Translations under genes and position numbers: made by a program | DNA from: Stenotrophomonas maltophilia | GTDB taxonomy: Bacteria; Pseudomonadota; Gammaproteobacteria; Xanthomonadales; Xanthomonadaceae | DNA length: 64,000 nt | Direction: 5' to 3' | NCBI GenBank assembly: GCA_002363385.1 | Contig: DEVL01000005.1 | Location: 62,001 to 126,000 of the forward strand | The notes under the pieces: model-generated | What the model was told of the DNA's origin: nothing | Seen by the model: the letters and a program-made list of their open reading frames with translations, nothing else | Databases searched by the model: none | In this document: positions 8,276 through 17,317 of the stretch, piece by piece | Numbering within the stretch: the stretch's first letter is position 1 | Layout: every line of letters starts with the position of its first letter

Positions 8276-9621
8276 CCAAGACCCTTCCCGTACTCCTTGC
8301 CTCCCTGCTGGCGGTCTCCTCCGCGACGGCCCCGTTGCAGGTAATGGCACAGCAGAGCCAGCGTCTGGACCGCATCGCGGCGATCGTCGATGAGGACGTC
8401 GTGCTGCAGAGCGAACTGGACCGTGCCGTCCAGAACATCAAAGCGCAGTACGCCGGTCGCGAAAACCAGCTGCCGCCCGATGACGTGCTCAACCGCCAGG
8501 TGCTCGAGCGTCTGGTGCTGGTCAAGCTGCAGGTCGCCCGCGCCGAGAGCAGCGGCATCAAGGTCAGCGATCAGGAACTGAACCAGGCGATCAACGCCAT
8601 CGCCCAGCAGAACGGCTCCACCCTGGATGCCCTGCGCCAGCGGCTGGCCAGCGACGGCCTGGATTTCAACGATTTCCGCAATTCGGTCCGTGACGAGATC
8701 ACCGTGCAGCGCCTGCGCCAGAGCTTCGCGCAGAGCCGCATCTCGGTCAGCGAAGGCGAAGTGGACGGCGCGCTCAAGCAGCAGGCCACGGTCGGTACCC
8801 AGTACCACCTGGCGCACATCCTGATCGGCCTGCCCGAAGGGGCCACCGCCGAGCAGATCACCACCGGCCAGAAGAAGGCCGATGGCGTGAAGGCGCTGCT
8901 GGACAAGGGTGAGATCGACTTCAACGCCGCGGCGGTCCGTTATTCGGACAGCCCCAACGCGCTGGAAGGCGGCGACCTGGGCTGGCGTTCGCTGGATGAA
9001 ATCCCGAATGCGTTCGCCCAGATGATGAAAGACATGAAGACCGGCGACGTGGTCGGTCCGCTGCGTGGCCCGAGCGGCTTCCAGCTGCTGAAGCTGGTCG
9101 AGGTGCGTGACGCCAATGCCACCGCCGGCGGTGGTCAGAGCATCACCGAGTACCACGCCCGCCACATCCTGGTCCGCGTCACCGACCAGCAGGACAATGC
9201 CGCGGCCAAGGCCAAGATCGATACCCTGCGCGCCCGCATCGCCGGCGGCGCCGAGTTCGACGCGGTGGCCAAGGAATCCTCGGAAGACAACAACAGCAAG
9301 GGCCAGGGCGGCGATCTGGGCTGGTTCCCGGTCGATGCGTTCGGTCCGGACTTCGGCAAGCAGGTTGAAGGCGTGGCCGACGGTGGCATCAGCCAGCCGT
9401 TCCGCACCGATGCCGGCTGGCACATCGTCCAGCGCGTCGCCACGCGCCAGACCGATGCCACCACCGACAACCAGCGCGCCCAGATCCGTGAAACGATCGG
9501 CCGCCGCAAGCTGGAGGAAGAGTACAACCGCTTCCTGCAGGAACTGCGTGGCGAAGCCTACGTGGACATGCGCGGCAACACGCCTGGTGGCGCCGCAGCC
9601 TCCACCCCGCCCCAGTCCTGA
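8272..9621 (+). CDS. surA: Periplasmic chaperone/peptidyl-prolyl isomerase SurA
   Basis: A 449-residue exported folding factor. The signal peptide ends near VMA-QQ at residue 26. An N-terminal chaperone domain (about 30-170) is followed by two parvulin domains, the first opening with YHLAHILIGLPE (about 178-280) and the second with YHARHILVRVTD (about 289-390), then the C-terminal helix. It escorts outer-membrane beta-barrels, including LptD, to the BAM complex. Its ATG overlaps the lptD stop as ATGA and pdxA follows three bases after its stop, so it sits in the middle of the conserved lptD-surA-pdxA-rsmA-apaG-apaH order seen in enterics. Confidence 0.96.
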   Translation: MTKTLPVLLASLLAVSSATAPLQVMAQQSQRLDRIAAIVDEDVVLQSELDRAVQNIKAQYAGRENQLPPDDVLNRQVLERLVLVKLQVARAESSGIKVSDQELNQAINAIAQQNGSTLDALRQRLASDGLDFNDFRNSVRDEITVQRLRQSFAQSRISVSEGEVDGALKQQATVGTQYHLAHILIGLPEGATAEQITTGQKKADGVKALLDKGEIDFNAAAVRYSDSPNALEGGDLGWRSLDEIPNAFAQMMKDMKTGDVVGPLRGPSGFQLLKLVEVRDANATAGGGQSITEYHARHILVRVTDQQDNAAAKAKIDTLRARIAGGAEFDAVAKESSEDNNSKGQGGDLGWFPVDAFGPDFGKQVEGVADGGISQPFRTDAGWHIVQRVATRQTDATTDNQRAQIRETIGRRKLEEEYNRFLQELRGEAYVDMRGNTPGGAAASTPPQS

Positions 9622-9624
9622 TCG

Positions 9625-10605
9625 ATGCTCCCGCAGCTCGCGCTGGTCCCGGGCGAGCCGGCGGGGGTCGGCCCGGAGCTCTGCCTCCGCCTGATCCAGC
9701 AGCCGCGCATCGATTGCCGTCTGCTCGCCTTCGCCGACCCGGATACCCTGCACGCCGCGGCCGCGGCGCTGTCGCTGCCGCTGCAGCTCCTGCCTGAAGA
9801 CGCCATCGCCCGCCAGCCGGGCGATCTGCCGTTGCGCGCAGTTCCCAATGCGGTGCCCTCGCGCTTCGGCACGCCGGACCCGGCCAACGCCGGGGCGGTG
9901 ATCGGCGCACTGCGGCTGGCGGGCCAGGCCTGCCTGTCCGGTGAGCTGGCCGGCGTGGTCACCGGCCCGGTACACAAAGCGGTCATCAACGAGGGTCGCA
10001 TCGCCTACAGCGGCACCACCGAACTGCTGGCCGAGCAGGCCCGCACCCCGGTGGTGATGATGCTGGCCAATGACATCGTGCGGGTCGCGCTGGCGACCAC
10101 CCACCTGCCGCTGCGGGCGGTCGCCGATGCGATCACCGCCGATGGCCTGGCGCTGACCCTGCAGATCGTCCACGACGCCCTGCAGCGGGATTTCGGCCTG
10201 GCCTCGCCGCGCATCGCCGTGCTTGGGCTCAACCCCCATGCCGGCGAAGATGGCCATCTGGGCCGGGAAGAACTCGATCTGATCATTCCGCTGCTGGAGC
10301 GCCTGCGCGCCCAGGGCATGGACCTGGTCGGACCGCTGCCGGCCGATACGGCCTTCCTGCCGGCCAAGCTGGCCGGGTTCGACACGGTGCTGGCGATGTA
10401 TCACGATCAGGGCCTGCCGGTGCTCAAGTACAGCGGCTTCGAACAGGCCGTCAACATCACCCTGGGCCTGCCCTACCCGCGCGTTGCGGTCGACCATGGC
10501 ACCGCCCTGGATCTGGCCGGCCGCGGCGTGGCCGACCCTTCCAGCCTCCTCGCTGCCACCGCGCTGTGTGCCCGGCTGGCGCGCCAACGTACACTGGTGT
10601 CATGA
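9625..10605 (+). CDS. pdxA: 4-hydroxythreonine-4-phosphate dehydrogenase PdxA
   Basis: A 326-residue NAD-dependent enzyme of pyridoxal-5'-phosphate synthesis (the DXP-dependent route). It converts 4-phosphohydroxy-L-threonine to the aminoketone used by PdxJ. Family elements are visible: GEPAGVGPEL at the N-terminus, TGPVHKAVINEG, and three metal-ligand histidines in TTHLPLRAV, GLNPHAGEDG and AMYHDQGLP, followed by the VDHGTALDLAG C-terminal signature. It begins three bases after surA and its stop overlaps the rsmA start by ATGA, so it is clearly cotranscribed with both. Confidence 0.96.
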   Translation: MLPQLALVPGEPAGVGPELCLRLIQQPRIDCRLLAFADPDTLHAAAAALSLPLQLLPEDAIARQPGDLPLRAVPNAVPSRFGTPDPANAGAVIGALRLAGQACLSGELAGVVTGPVHKAVINEGRIAYSGTTELLAEQARTPVVMMLANDIVRVALATTHLPLRAVADAITADGLALTLQIVHDALQRDFGLASPRIAVLGLNPHAGEDGHLGREELDLIIPLLERLRAQGMDLVGPLPADTAFLPAKLAGFDTVLAMYHDQGLPVLKYSGFEQAVNITLGLPYPRVAVDHGTALDLAGRGVADPSSLLAATALCARLARQRTLVS

Positions 10606-11432
10606 CTTCTTCGTATTCCTCCTCCGGCGCCCCCGGTTTCTCCGGCCCCGCCAAGAAGCAGCTCGGCCAGCACTTCCTCGCCGACCGCAGCTACATCGAC
10701 AAGATCGTCCTGGCGGTCAGCCCGAAAGACGGCGACCGGCTGGTCGAGATCGGCCCGGGCCAGGGCGCCATCACCCTGCCGCTGCTGCGCCGCCACCCGA
10801 AGCTGACCGTGATCGAGTTCGATCGGGATCTGGTCGGCCCGCTGGCCGCCGCCGCCGAACCGCTGGGCGAGATGACCATCATCCACCGCGACGTGCTGCA
10901 GGTGGACTTCACCGAGCTGGCCGCCGGCAGCCCCATCCGTCTGGTCGGCAACCTGCCCTACAACATCTCCTCGCCGATCCTGTTCCATGCGCTGGACCAC
11001 GCCGCGGTGATCACCGACATGCACTTCATGCTGCAGAAGGAAGTGGTCGACCGAATGGCCGCCGATCCGGGCAGCAAGGTCTATGGCCGGCTGAGCGTGA
11101 TGCTGCAGGCGTTCTGCAAGGTCACATCGCTGTTCGTGGTCCCGCCAGGTGCGTTCCGTCCGCCGCCGAAGGTCGATTCTGCGGTGGTGCGGCTGGTGCC
11201 ACGGGATCCGGCCACGGTCGGCATCCTGGACCGCAAGCGCTTCGCCCACGTGGTCAAGGCCGCCTTCGGGCAGCGTCGCAAGACCCTGCGCAACGCGCTG
11301 CAGAACGTGTGCACGCCCGAGCAGTTCGAGGCGGCCGGGGTGCGCAGCGATGCCCGCGCCGAGCAGCTGGACGTGGCGCAGTTCATCGCCCTGGCCAACG
11401 TCCCGTACGAGGCGGACGCGCCGCAAGGATGA
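10602..11432 (+). CDS. rsmA: 16S rRNA dimethyladenosine transferase RsmA (KsgA)
   Basis: A 276-residue SAM-dependent enzyme that dimethylates A1518 and A1519 in the 3'-terminal hairpin of 16S rRNA late in small-subunit assembly. It shows KKQLGQHFLADRSYID, the SAM motif EIGPGQGAIT and the catalytic NLPYNISSPIL, with the C-terminal RRKTLRNAL segment. The ATG at 10602 overlaps the pdxA stop (ATGA); upstream in-frame codons would only extend into pdxA. After the stop a gap of 123 bases precedes apaG, which may have its own promoter. Confidence 0.96.
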   Translation: MTSSYSSSGAPGFSGPAKKQLGQHFLADRSYIDKIVLAVSPKDGDRLVEIGPGQGAITLPLLRRHPKLTVIEFDRDLVGPLAAAAEPLGEMTIIHRDVLQVDFTELAAGSPIRLVGNLPYNISSPILFHALDHAAVITDMHFMLQKEVVDRMAADPGSKVYGRLSVMLQAFCKVTSLFVVPPGAFRPPPKVDSAVVRLVPRDPATVGILDRKRFAHVVKAAFGQRRKTLRNALQNVCTPEQFEAAGVRSDARAEQLDVAQFIALANVPYEADAPQG

Positions 11433-11543
11433 GCGCGTCACCTCGCGGCCCTCTCCGGCCGCGCGCACGTAGAACCGCCTGACATCCATGACGGGGGCGC
11501 TGCCAGCTTGGGCAGCACTCATCTCAACGTGCACAACATTCAC

Positions 11544-11549
11544 TAAACT
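11544..11549 (+). promoter_or_regulatory. Candidate -10 box for leaderless apaG
   Basis: TAAACT ends six bases before the apaG ATG and no Shine-Dalgarno lies between. The -35 region is not convincing. Confidence 0.4.
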
Positions 11550-11555
11550 GCCTGC

Positions 11556-11939
11556 ATGAACGACGCTGCAAACTACGCGATCTCCGTCGAGGTCGCCCCC
11601 CGCTTCCTCGATGACCAGTCCACCCCGGAGGACGGCCGCTACGCGTTCGCCTATACGATCCGCATCCTCAACCGGGGCCGCGTCGCGGCACGGCTGGTGG
11701 CCCGCCACTGGCGGATCACCGATGCCAATGGCCGCATCGAGCATGTCGACGGCGATGGGGTGATCGGCGAACAGCCACGCCTGCGCCCCGGTGAAGACTT
11801 CCGTTACACCTCCGGTGTCATGCTGGAGACCGAGCACGGCACGATGCAGGGGCACTACGACATGGTGGCCGACGACGGCACCGAGTTCGCCGCCCCCATC
11901 GCGCCGTTTGTCTTGACCGTTCCGCGCACACTGCACTGA
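11556..11939 (+). CDS. apaG: ApaG domain protein
   Basis: A 127-residue immunoglobulin-like fold protein of the ApaG/DUF525 family, usual full length. The family core is present: [22 protein letters not shown], then [20 protein letters not shown] and the C-terminal beta strands ending VPRTLH. Its biochemical role is unsettled; it is found next to apaH in many proteobacteria, as here, 13 bases apart. A TAAACT box six bases before the ATG suggests that apaG-apaH can be transcribed separately from rsmA as a leaderless message. Confidence 0.93.
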   Translation: MNDAANYAISVEVAPRFLDDQSTPEDGRYAFAYTIRILNRGRVAARLVARHWRITDANGRIEHVDGDGVIGEQPRLRPGEDFRYTSGVMLETEHGTMQGHYDMVADDGTEFAAPIAPFVLTVPRTLH

Positions 11940-11952
11940 TGGAGGCGCACGC

Positions 11953-12987
11953 ATGAGTGTCTGGGCCATCGGCGACCTGCAGGGCTGCTACGACGTCACC
12001 CAGCGGTTGCTGGAAAAAATCAACTTCGACCCCGCCGTCGACACGCTCTGGTTCTGCGGCGATCTGGTCAACCGCGGCGGGCAGTCGCTGGAAACCCTGC
12101 GCCTGGTCCATTCCCTGCGCGAGAGCAGCGTGATCGTGCTGGGCAATCATGACCTGTCCCTGCTCGCGGTCGGTGCACGCACCGAGGAAGAGCAGCGCAA
12201 GGTCAACCCGGACCTGCTGCGCATCGTGCAGGCCGAGGACCGCGACGAGCTGCTGGAATGGCTGCGGATGCAGAAGCTGGCCCATGTGGACCGCGAGCTG
12301 GGCTGGATGATGATCCACGCCGGGCTGGCCCCGAAGTGGACCACCCAGTTGGCCGAGAAGCATGCACGCGAGGTCGAGCAGCAGCTGCACGGCAGCGGCT
12401 ATCGCAAGCTGTTCCGCAACATGTACGGCGACAAGCCGAGCTGGTCCCCCGGGCTGGCGGGCTACGACCGCTCGCGCGCGATCATCAACCTGTTCACCCG
12501 CATGCGTTACTGCACCCCACGGGGCCGGATCGGGATCGAAGACAAGGGCACGCCGGGTACGCAGGAACAGGGGCTGTACCCCTGGTTCGAAGTACCGGGC
12601 CGCGCCGAGCGCGATCTGAAGATCGTCTGCGGGCACTGGTCGGCACTCGGCCTGACCATCACCCAGGGCGTGCACGCGATCGATACCGGCGCGGTCTGGG
12701 GGGGCAAGCTCACCGCGCTGCAGCTGGATACCGAGGAACTGCGCGTGGTGCAGGTCCCAGGCCGCGATGTGCCCAAACCGGTGTCCGCGCCGCGTCCACC
12801 AGCACGGCGGCCGACCGCCGAGGGGGGGGCACAGCCGAACGGGCGGCCTCCGCGCCAGGGGCAAGGCCAAGGGCGTGACCGTGGGCGTGGCGGCCAGGGC
12901 CGACAAGGCGGTGGCGCGAAGCCCGCGCAGAACCCAGCGCCGCAGCAGCAGCCGCAGAACAACGACGTCACCAGCGACGCAGAATGA
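11953..12987 (+). CDS. apaH: Symmetrical diadenosine tetraphosphatase ApaH with a long low-complexity tail
   Basis: A 344-residue protein whose first 270 or so residues are a standard calcineurin-like metallophosphatase: IGDLQGCYD, FCGDLVNRGG, VLGNHDLSLL, the HAGLAPKW segment and VCGHWSALG. ApaH hydrolyses Ap4A and removes Np4 caps from RNA. About 70 further residues rich in Pro, Gly, Arg and Gln (including RPPRQGQGQGRDRGRGGQ) follow, which the family normally lacks. A run of eight G at 12822-12829 lies at the head of this tail, so a single-base slip would change or truncate it. The catalytic domain is intact either way. An acgaggcgc-like Shine-Dalgarno (ggagg) precedes the ATG. Confidence 0.93.
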   Translation: MSVWAIGDLQGCYDVTQRLLEKINFDPAVDTLWFCGDLVNRGGQSLETLRLVHSLRESSVIVLGNHDLSLLAVGARTEEEQRKVNPDLLRIVQAEDRDELLEWLRMQKLAHVDRELGWMMIHAGLAPKWTTQLAEKHAREVEQQLHGSGYRKLFRNMYGDKPSWSPGLAGYDRSRAIINLFTRMRYCTPRGRIGIEDKGTPGTQEQGLYPWFEVPGRAERDLKIVCGHWSALGLTITQGVHAIDTGAVWGGKLTALQLDTEELRVVQVPGRDVPKPVSAPRPPARRPTAEGGAQPNGRPPRQGQGQGRDRGRGGQGRQGGGAKPAQNPAPQQQPQNNDVTSDAE

Positions 12988-13030
12988 TCCGCAGGCCGGT
13001 CAGCACGACCGGCCTGCGTGCAGCGCCGGC

Positions 13031-13522
13031 TCAGGCGCGGCGATAATCCACGAAATCGAACGCGAACGCGTGCCGCTGGTCGGCCGCGTGATGTTCGCGC
13101 GCCACCTCCACCCACAGCGCCGGATCGACGGGCGGGAAATGGGTATCGGCCAGCACGGTGGTCTGCACCCAGGTCAGGTGCAGATCGGTGGCCTGGGCCA
13201 TGGCCAGGCGATAGATCTCGCCGCCACCGATGACGCACAGCTCTTCCGCTCCCGCGGCGCCCGCTGCCTGCAGCGCCTGCTCGATCGAGCCCACCGCCTG
13301 CATGCCCTCGAAGGGCACCTGGCCACTGCGGGTCAGCACCAGATTCAACCGGCCGGGCAAAGCGCGGCCCAGCGACTGCGCGGTCTTGCGCCCCATCAGG
13401 ATCGGCTTGCCGACAGTCAGCGCTTTGAAGCGTTTGAGATCGTCGGGCAGCTTCCACGGCAGATCGTTGTCACGGCCGATGCCGTGGTCGATATCCAGCG
13501 CGGCGATCAGGGAGAGCTTCAT
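13031..13522 (-). CDS. folA: Dihydrofolate reductase
   Basis: A 163-residue NADPH-dependent enzyme that regenerates tetrahydrofolate, here last gene of lgt-thyA-folA. It shows IAALDIDHGIGRDNDLPWKL with the substrate-binding Asp in the LPDD segment, ILMGRKTAQSLGRALPGR, and VIGGGEIYRLA for the cofactor. The ATG at 13522 gives the usual MKLSLIAAL N-terminus. A GTG five codons earlier (13537) would overlap the thyA stop as GTGA, a layout used elsewhere in the window, so that start is a real alternative. Being next to thyA, whose reaction makes dihydrofolate, fits its role directly. Confidence 0.95.
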   Translation of the reverse strand: MKLSLIAALDIDHGIGRDNDLPWKLPDDLKRFKALTVGKPILMGRKTAQSLGRALPGRLNLVLTRSGQVPFEGMQAVGSIEQALQAAGAAGAEELCVIGGGEIYRLAMAQATDLHLTWVQTTVLADTHFPPVDPALWVEVAREHHAADQRHAFAFDFVDYRRA

Positions 13523-13533
13523 GCGCGTGCCGC

Positions 13534-14328
13534 TCACACCGCCACCGGCGCCTTGATGGCCGGATGCGGGTCGTAGCCATCGATGCGGATGTCGTCGAAC
13601 TGGAACCCGAACAGATCGGTCACCTCGGGGTTCAGCCAGAGCGTCGGCAGCGCGCGCGGCTCACGCGCGAGCTGTTCGCGCGCCTGTTCGAAATGGTTCG
13701 AGTACAGGTGCGCATCGCCCAGGGTATGCACGAAATCACCGACGCCCAGCCCGGTCGCCTGCGCGACCATGTGGGTCAGCAGCGCGTAGCTGGCGATGTT
13801 GAACGGCACGCCGAGGAAGATGTCGCCGCTGCGCTGGTAGAGCTGGCAGCTGAGCTTGCCGTCCACCACATAGAACTGGAACAGGTTGTGGCACGGCATC
13901 AACGCCATCTGCGACAGCTCGCCCACATTCCAGGCGCTGATCACGAGGCGGCGCGAATCCGGATTGCGCTTGATCTCGTCCACCAGCCACTGCATCTGGT
14001 CGATCGCCCCGCCATCGGCGGTGGCCCAGCTGCGCCACTGCTTGCCGTAGATCGGGCCAAGGTCGCCGTTGGCATCGGCCCATTCGTCCCAGATCCGCAC
14101 CTGGTTGTCCTTGAGGTACCCGATATTGGTATCGCCTTTCAGGAACCACAGCAGCTCATGGATGATCGAGCGCAGGTGCAGCTTCTTGGTGGTCACCAGC
14201 GGGAAGCCGTCGGCCAGGTTGAAACGCATCTGCCAGCCGAACACGCTGCGCGTGCCGGTGCCGGTGCGATCGGACTTTTCCGCGCCGTGCTCCAGCACAT
14301 GCTCGAGTAACTCCAGGTAGGCCTTCAT
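13534..14328 (-). CDS. thyA: Thymidylate synthase ThyA
   Basis: A 264-residue enzyme, the length of the E. coli protein, converting dUMP to dTMP with methylenetetrahydrofolate. All hallmarks are present: [12 protein letters not shown] (phosphate-binding Arg), the [14 protein letters not shown] segment, the nucleophile in [12 protein letters not shown], and [18 protein letters not shown] with [12 protein letters not shown]. It overlaps the lgt stop as ATGA and is followed by folA, so thymidylate production and folate recycling are cotranscribed with the lipoprotein transferase, as in many gammaproteobacteria. Confidence 0.97.
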   Translation of the reverse strand: MKAYLELLEHVLEHGAEKSDRTGTGTRSVFGWQMRFNLADGFPLVTTKKLHLRSIIHELLWFLKGDTNIGYLKDNQVRIWDEWADANGDLGPIYGKQWRSWATADGGAIDQMQWLVDEIKRNPDSRRLVISAWNVGELSQMALMPCHNLFQFYVVDGKLSCQLYQRSGDIFLGVPFNIASYALLTHMVAQATGLGVGDFVHTLGDAHLYSNHFEQAREQLAREPRALPTLWLNPEVTDLFGFQFDDIRIDGYDPHPAIKAPVAV

Positions 14329-15215
14329 GCCTTGGCACCTTCAGGGGCGGCCGGCAGCGCCGGCTGCAGGACCGGTGCGCGGCGCGACAGCGCCAGCAGC
14401 ACCAGACCAAAGGCCACCAGCGGCAGGCTCAGCAGCTGGCCACGGGTGAACCAGTCGAAGGCGAGGTAGACGCCGTTGTCGGGCATGCGTACGAACTCCA
14501 CCGCGAAGCGGAAAATACCGTACATCAGCGCGAACAGCCCCGCGATCACATAGCGATGGCGCGGCTTGGCCGACACCGCCCAGAGCACCACGAACATCAC
14601 CAGGCCTTCCAGCACCGCCTCATACAGCTGCGAGGGATGGCGGGCGTACTGGTTGAGCGCACCAGTGGCAAACTCGGCCTTCAGCGTGGCCAGGTCCAAG
14701 CCATTCAACGGCGCCGGCAGGCCGCTCGGGAACACCACGCCCCAGGTGCCATCGGTGTACTTGCCCCACAGCTCGGCGCCGATGAAGTTGCCGATGCGCC
14801 CGAAGCCCAGGCCCAGCGGGACCAGCGGGGCGACGAAATCCAGGGTGTCGAACAGGTGCAGACGGTGCTTGCGCGACCACCACCATGCGGCGAACAGGAC
14901 GCCAAGCAGGCCGCCATGGAAGCTCATTCCGCCGTCCCACACCTTGAACAGCAGCAGCGGGTTGTGCAGGAATTCAGAGGTGGCATAGAACAGCATGTAG
15001 CCCACGCGGCCACCGACGACCACGCCGAGCATCGCGTAGAACAGCAGGTCGGAGAAGCCATTGGCATCCACCCCCGGCAGGCGCCCGGCCGCGATCCGCT
15101 TGCGCCCCAGCCACCAGGCGGCGGTGAAGCCGAGCAGGTACATGATGCCGTACCAGTGCACCTTGATCGGCCCGAGCGAGATGGCGATGGGGTCGATATC
15201 GTGGAAATAGATCAT
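14325..15215 (-). CDS. lgt: Prolipoprotein diacylglyceryl transferase Lgt
   Basis: A 296-residue inner-membrane enzyme that attaches diacylglycerol from phosphatidylglycerol to the lipobox cysteine of prelipoproteins. It has about seven hydrophobic segments. The Lgt signature [18 protein letters not shown] sits mid-protein; the essential [14 protein letters not shown] region reads [11 protein letters not shown], and [10 protein letters not shown] follows. First gene of lgt-thyA-folA, with the ATGA overlap into thyA. A TAGAAT hexamer on the minus strand about 28 bases upstream of the start (near 15241-15246) could be its -10 box. lemA at 16683-17312 is one likely lipoprotein client. Confidence 0.96.
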   Translation of the reverse strand: MIYFHDIDPIAISLGPIKVHWYGIMYLLGFTAAWWLGRKRIAAGRLPGVDANGFSDLLFYAMLGVVVGGRVGYMLFYATSEFLHNPLLLFKVWDGGMSFHGGLLGVLFAAWWWSRKHRLHLFDTLDFVAPLVPLGLGFGRIGNFIGAELWGKYTDGTWGVVFPSGLPAPLNGLDLATLKAEFATGALNQYARHPSQLYEAVLEGLVMFVVLWAVSAKPRHRYVIAGLFALMYGIFRFAVEFVRMPDNGVYLAFDWFTRGQLLSLPLVAFGLVLLALSRRAPVLQPALPAAPEGAKA

Positions 15216-15299
15216 GAAGGGCGCCTTGCAGGGATGCCGATATTCTAGCGCCGCGCGGGAGCGGCCTCACGGCGGCCCCGATCGCCCGATTGCCGGGCT

Positions 15300-15788
15300 T
15301 CAGCCCAGCATCTGCGGCGTGTCCGGCAGGCCGTCACCGTGTGACCCCGGAACCGGCGGATAGTGCCCGGCCAGCAGGTCCGAGACCTCTTCGATGGCCA
15401 GCAGCACGGCCTCCTGCAGGGCACCGTCGCGCAGCCGCTGCTGCATGTGCGCGCAGATGGCCTGCCACTGCGCCTCGCCGATGTGCCCGCGCAGGCCGCG
15501 GTCGGCGACCAGCTCGATGGCGTGATCGGCCAGCAGCAGGTAGATCAGCACGCCGTTGTTGTGTTCGGTATCCCAGGTGCGCAGCTGGGCGAAGGCCTGC
15601 TCTGCACGCTGGCGGGGACTCACGCCCTGCCACAACGCGAGCAGGGACAGGTCGGCCTCGACCGCGAACATCACCTGCCCGCCATGCCGGCGCTCACCGG
15701 CGGTGATCGCCTCGGTGATGGCCTGCAGCCGCGCTGGCGGAAATGCGCGCGCCATCGACGGCGAGAAAAGGTGTCGCCACCAACGCAT
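15300..15788 (-). CDS. TPM-domain protein (short, non-exported)
   Basis: A 162-residue protein made almost entirely of a TPM (YgcG-type) domain, from about residue 15 on (FPPARLQAITEAI...). Conserved features include VMFAVEADLSL, the WDTEHNNGVLIYLLLADHAIELVADRG core and a C-terminal amphipathic helix. No signal peptide is visible. It is the last of three genes lemA, long TPM protein, short TPM protein; its ATG overlaps the stop of the upstream TPM gene (TGATG). LemA/TPM triplets are widespread and membrane-associated but have no settled biochemical role. Longer in-frame starts lie in the glycine-rich tail of the previous gene and are rejected. Confidence 0.8.
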   Translation of the reverse strand: MRWWRHLFSPSMARAFPPARLQAITEAITAGERRHGGQVMFAVEADLSLLALWQGVSPRQRAEQAFAQLRTWDTEHNNGVLIYLLLADHAIELVADRGLRGHIGEAQWQAICAHMQQRLRDGALQEAVLLAIEEVSDLLAGHYPPVPGSHGDGLPDTPQMLG

Positions 15789-16672
15789 CACCAGCCTCCC
15801 GAGGCGCCACCGCCTCCTGATCGTCCACCGCCACCGCCCCAGCCGCCTCCACCGCCACCGAAGCCGCCGCCTCCGCCAAAGCCACCGCCGCCCCATCCGC
15901 CCCCGCCCCACCCGCTGTTGCGGGCGAACCGGCCGACCTTGCCCGAAGACAGGCCGACGAACAGGCCGATCAGCCCGGCCAGACCGCTGGCCAGCCACAG
16001 CGAGGTGAACAGGAAAGCGACCGCCGCCGCGCCGCCGCCGCCCAGCAACGCGCGCACCGGCCGCGGCAACCAGCCGAGGATGGCGCGCAGGAAACTGCCG
16101 ACGAACAAGCCGATCACCAAGGCGAACGTCCAGCCGTCGCCATCCGGGTTGCGGGTGGCGCGGTGGGTGCTGACCGGGGCGGGCAACGCCTCGCCGTCGA
16201 TCAGCTTCACCAGCGCGGCGCTGGCGTCGGTCAGGCCGCCGGCGTAGTCATTGGTGCGGAACCGCGGGGCCAGGTACTCCTGGATCACCCTGTTGGCGAT
16301 CGCATCCGGGATCGCGCCTTCCAGGCCGTAGCCCGGCTCGATGCGGACCCGCCGATCGTCCTTGGCCACCACCAGCAGCACGCCGTCATCCACGCCCTTG
16401 CGGCCGATGGACCACTGCTCGAACACGCGCTGGGTGTATTGCTCGATGGTTTCCGGCGCGGTGGTCGGCACCATCAGGATCTGCAGTTGGCTGCCCTTGC
16501 GCTGCTGCAAGGCCAAGGCCTGCGCCGCCAGCGCCTGGATCTGCGTCGCATCCAGGGTGCCGGTGGTATCGACCACCGGCGAGGACATCGCCGGGATCGC
16601 CGCCTGGGTCTGCGCCCAGACAGGCAACGCCAGCGCCAGGCAGAGCAGCAACAGGCAGCGCAGCAGGCGCAT
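15788..16672 (-). CDS. Exported TPM-domain (YgcG-like) membrane protein with Gly-rich tail
   Basis: A 294-residue protein: signal peptide (MRLLRCLLLLCLALALPVWA), TPM domain at about 30-155 (VVDTTGTLDATQIQ... through GYGLEGAIPDAIANRVI and FRTNDYAGGLTDA), transmembrane segments at about 180-240, and a C-terminal tail from about 255 composed nearly wholly of Gly, Trp, Phe and Ser. This is the classic YgcG layout. Start at 16672 gives the signal peptide; upstream in-frame sequence is an Arg/Ser-rich artefact of the lemA 3' end. Ten bases separate it from lemA. Its function is unknown; family members are suspected of membrane stress or maintenance roles. Confidence 0.85.
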   Translation of the reverse strand: MRLLRCLLLLCLALALPVWAQTQAAIPAMSSPVVDTTGTLDATQIQALAAQALALQQRKGSQLQILMVPTTAPETIEQYTQRVFEQWSIGRKGVDDGVLLVVAKDDRRVRIEPGYGLEGAIPDAIANRVIQEYLAPRFRTNDYAGGLTDASAALVKLIDGEALPAPVSTHRATRNPDGDGWTFALVIGLFVGSFLRAILGWLPRPVRALLGGGGAAAVAFLFTSLWLASGLAGLIGLFVGLSSGKVGRFARNSGWGGGGWGGGGFGGGGGFGGGGGGWGGGGGRSGGGGASGGW

Positions 16673-16682
16673 GGTCACCGGC

Positions 16683-17312
16683 TCAGTTCGCCGGCTGCGG
16701 CTGCGGCTGCGGCGCGGGCGCCGGCGGCTGCGAACCGAACTTGACCGCCGGCGGCTGCGAGATCTGCGCTTCGTTTTCCACGGTGAAGTTCGGCTTGGTC
16801 GCATAGCCGAACAGCTTGGCCGTGATCACCTGCGGGAACTGGCGGATGTAGGTGTTGTAGTCCTGCACCATCTGGATATAGCGGCCGCGCGCCACGGTGA
16901 TGCGGTTCTCGGTGCCTTCCAGCTGCGCCTGCAGATCGCGGAAGCCCTGGTCGGACTTCAGGTTCGGGTAGTTCTCGGTGACCACCAGCAGGCGTGACAG
17001 CGCACCGCTCAGCTCGCCCTGGGCCTGCTGGAACTGCTTGAGGGAGTCGGCATCGTCGGCGTTGACGTTGACCTGCCCCACGCGCGCACGGGCGTTGGTG
17101 ACATCGGTCAGGACCTGGCGCTCCTGGTTGGCATAGCCTTCCACGGTCTGCACCAGGTTGGGAATCAGATCAGCGCGGCGCTTGTACTGGTTGAGCACCT
17201 CGGCCCAACCGGCCTTGACCTGCTCATCCTTCTGCTGGATGGCGTTGTAGCCACAACCGGACAACAGGGAGGCCAGCACGGCCAGGCACAACAAACGGGA
17301 GAACGATCGCAT
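16683..17312 (-). CDS. lemA: LemA family lipoprotein
   Basis: A 209-residue LemA protein. The N-terminus (MRSFSRLLCLAVLASLLSGCGYN) ends in a lipobox LSGC, so it should be lipidated by the Lgt encoded nearby. The helical LemA core follows: VKAGWAEVLNQYKRRADLIPNLV, then FRDLQAQLEGTENRITVARG and YNTYIRQFPQVITAKLFGY. The last 25 residues are Pro/Gln repeats (PAPQPQPQP), probably a flexible periplasmic end. It leads the lemA-TPM-TPM operon. A perfect 10-bp inverted repeat lies just before its start codon. Confidence 0.9.
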   Translation of the reverse strand: MRSFSRLLCLAVLASLLSGCGYNAIQQKDEQVKAGWAEVLNQYKRRADLIPNLVQTVEGYANQERQVLTDVTNARARVGQVNVNADDADSLKQFQQAQGELSGALSRLLVVTENYPNLKSDQGFRDLQAQLEGTENRITVARGRYIQMVQDYNTYIRQFPQVITAKLFGYATKPNFTVENEAQISQPPAVKFGSQPPAPAPQPQPQPAN

Positions 17313-17317
17313 GGCCG

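Noticed and set aside
8251..10587. 778-codon open frame antisense to surA-pdxA
   Set aside because: Crosses two well-identified genes on the other strand and has shadow-like composition.
15788..16804. Arg/Ser-rich N-terminal extension of the long TPM protein
   Set aside because: The extra 44 residues derive from the Pro/Gln-coding 3' end of lemA in another frame; the signal peptide starts at 16672.
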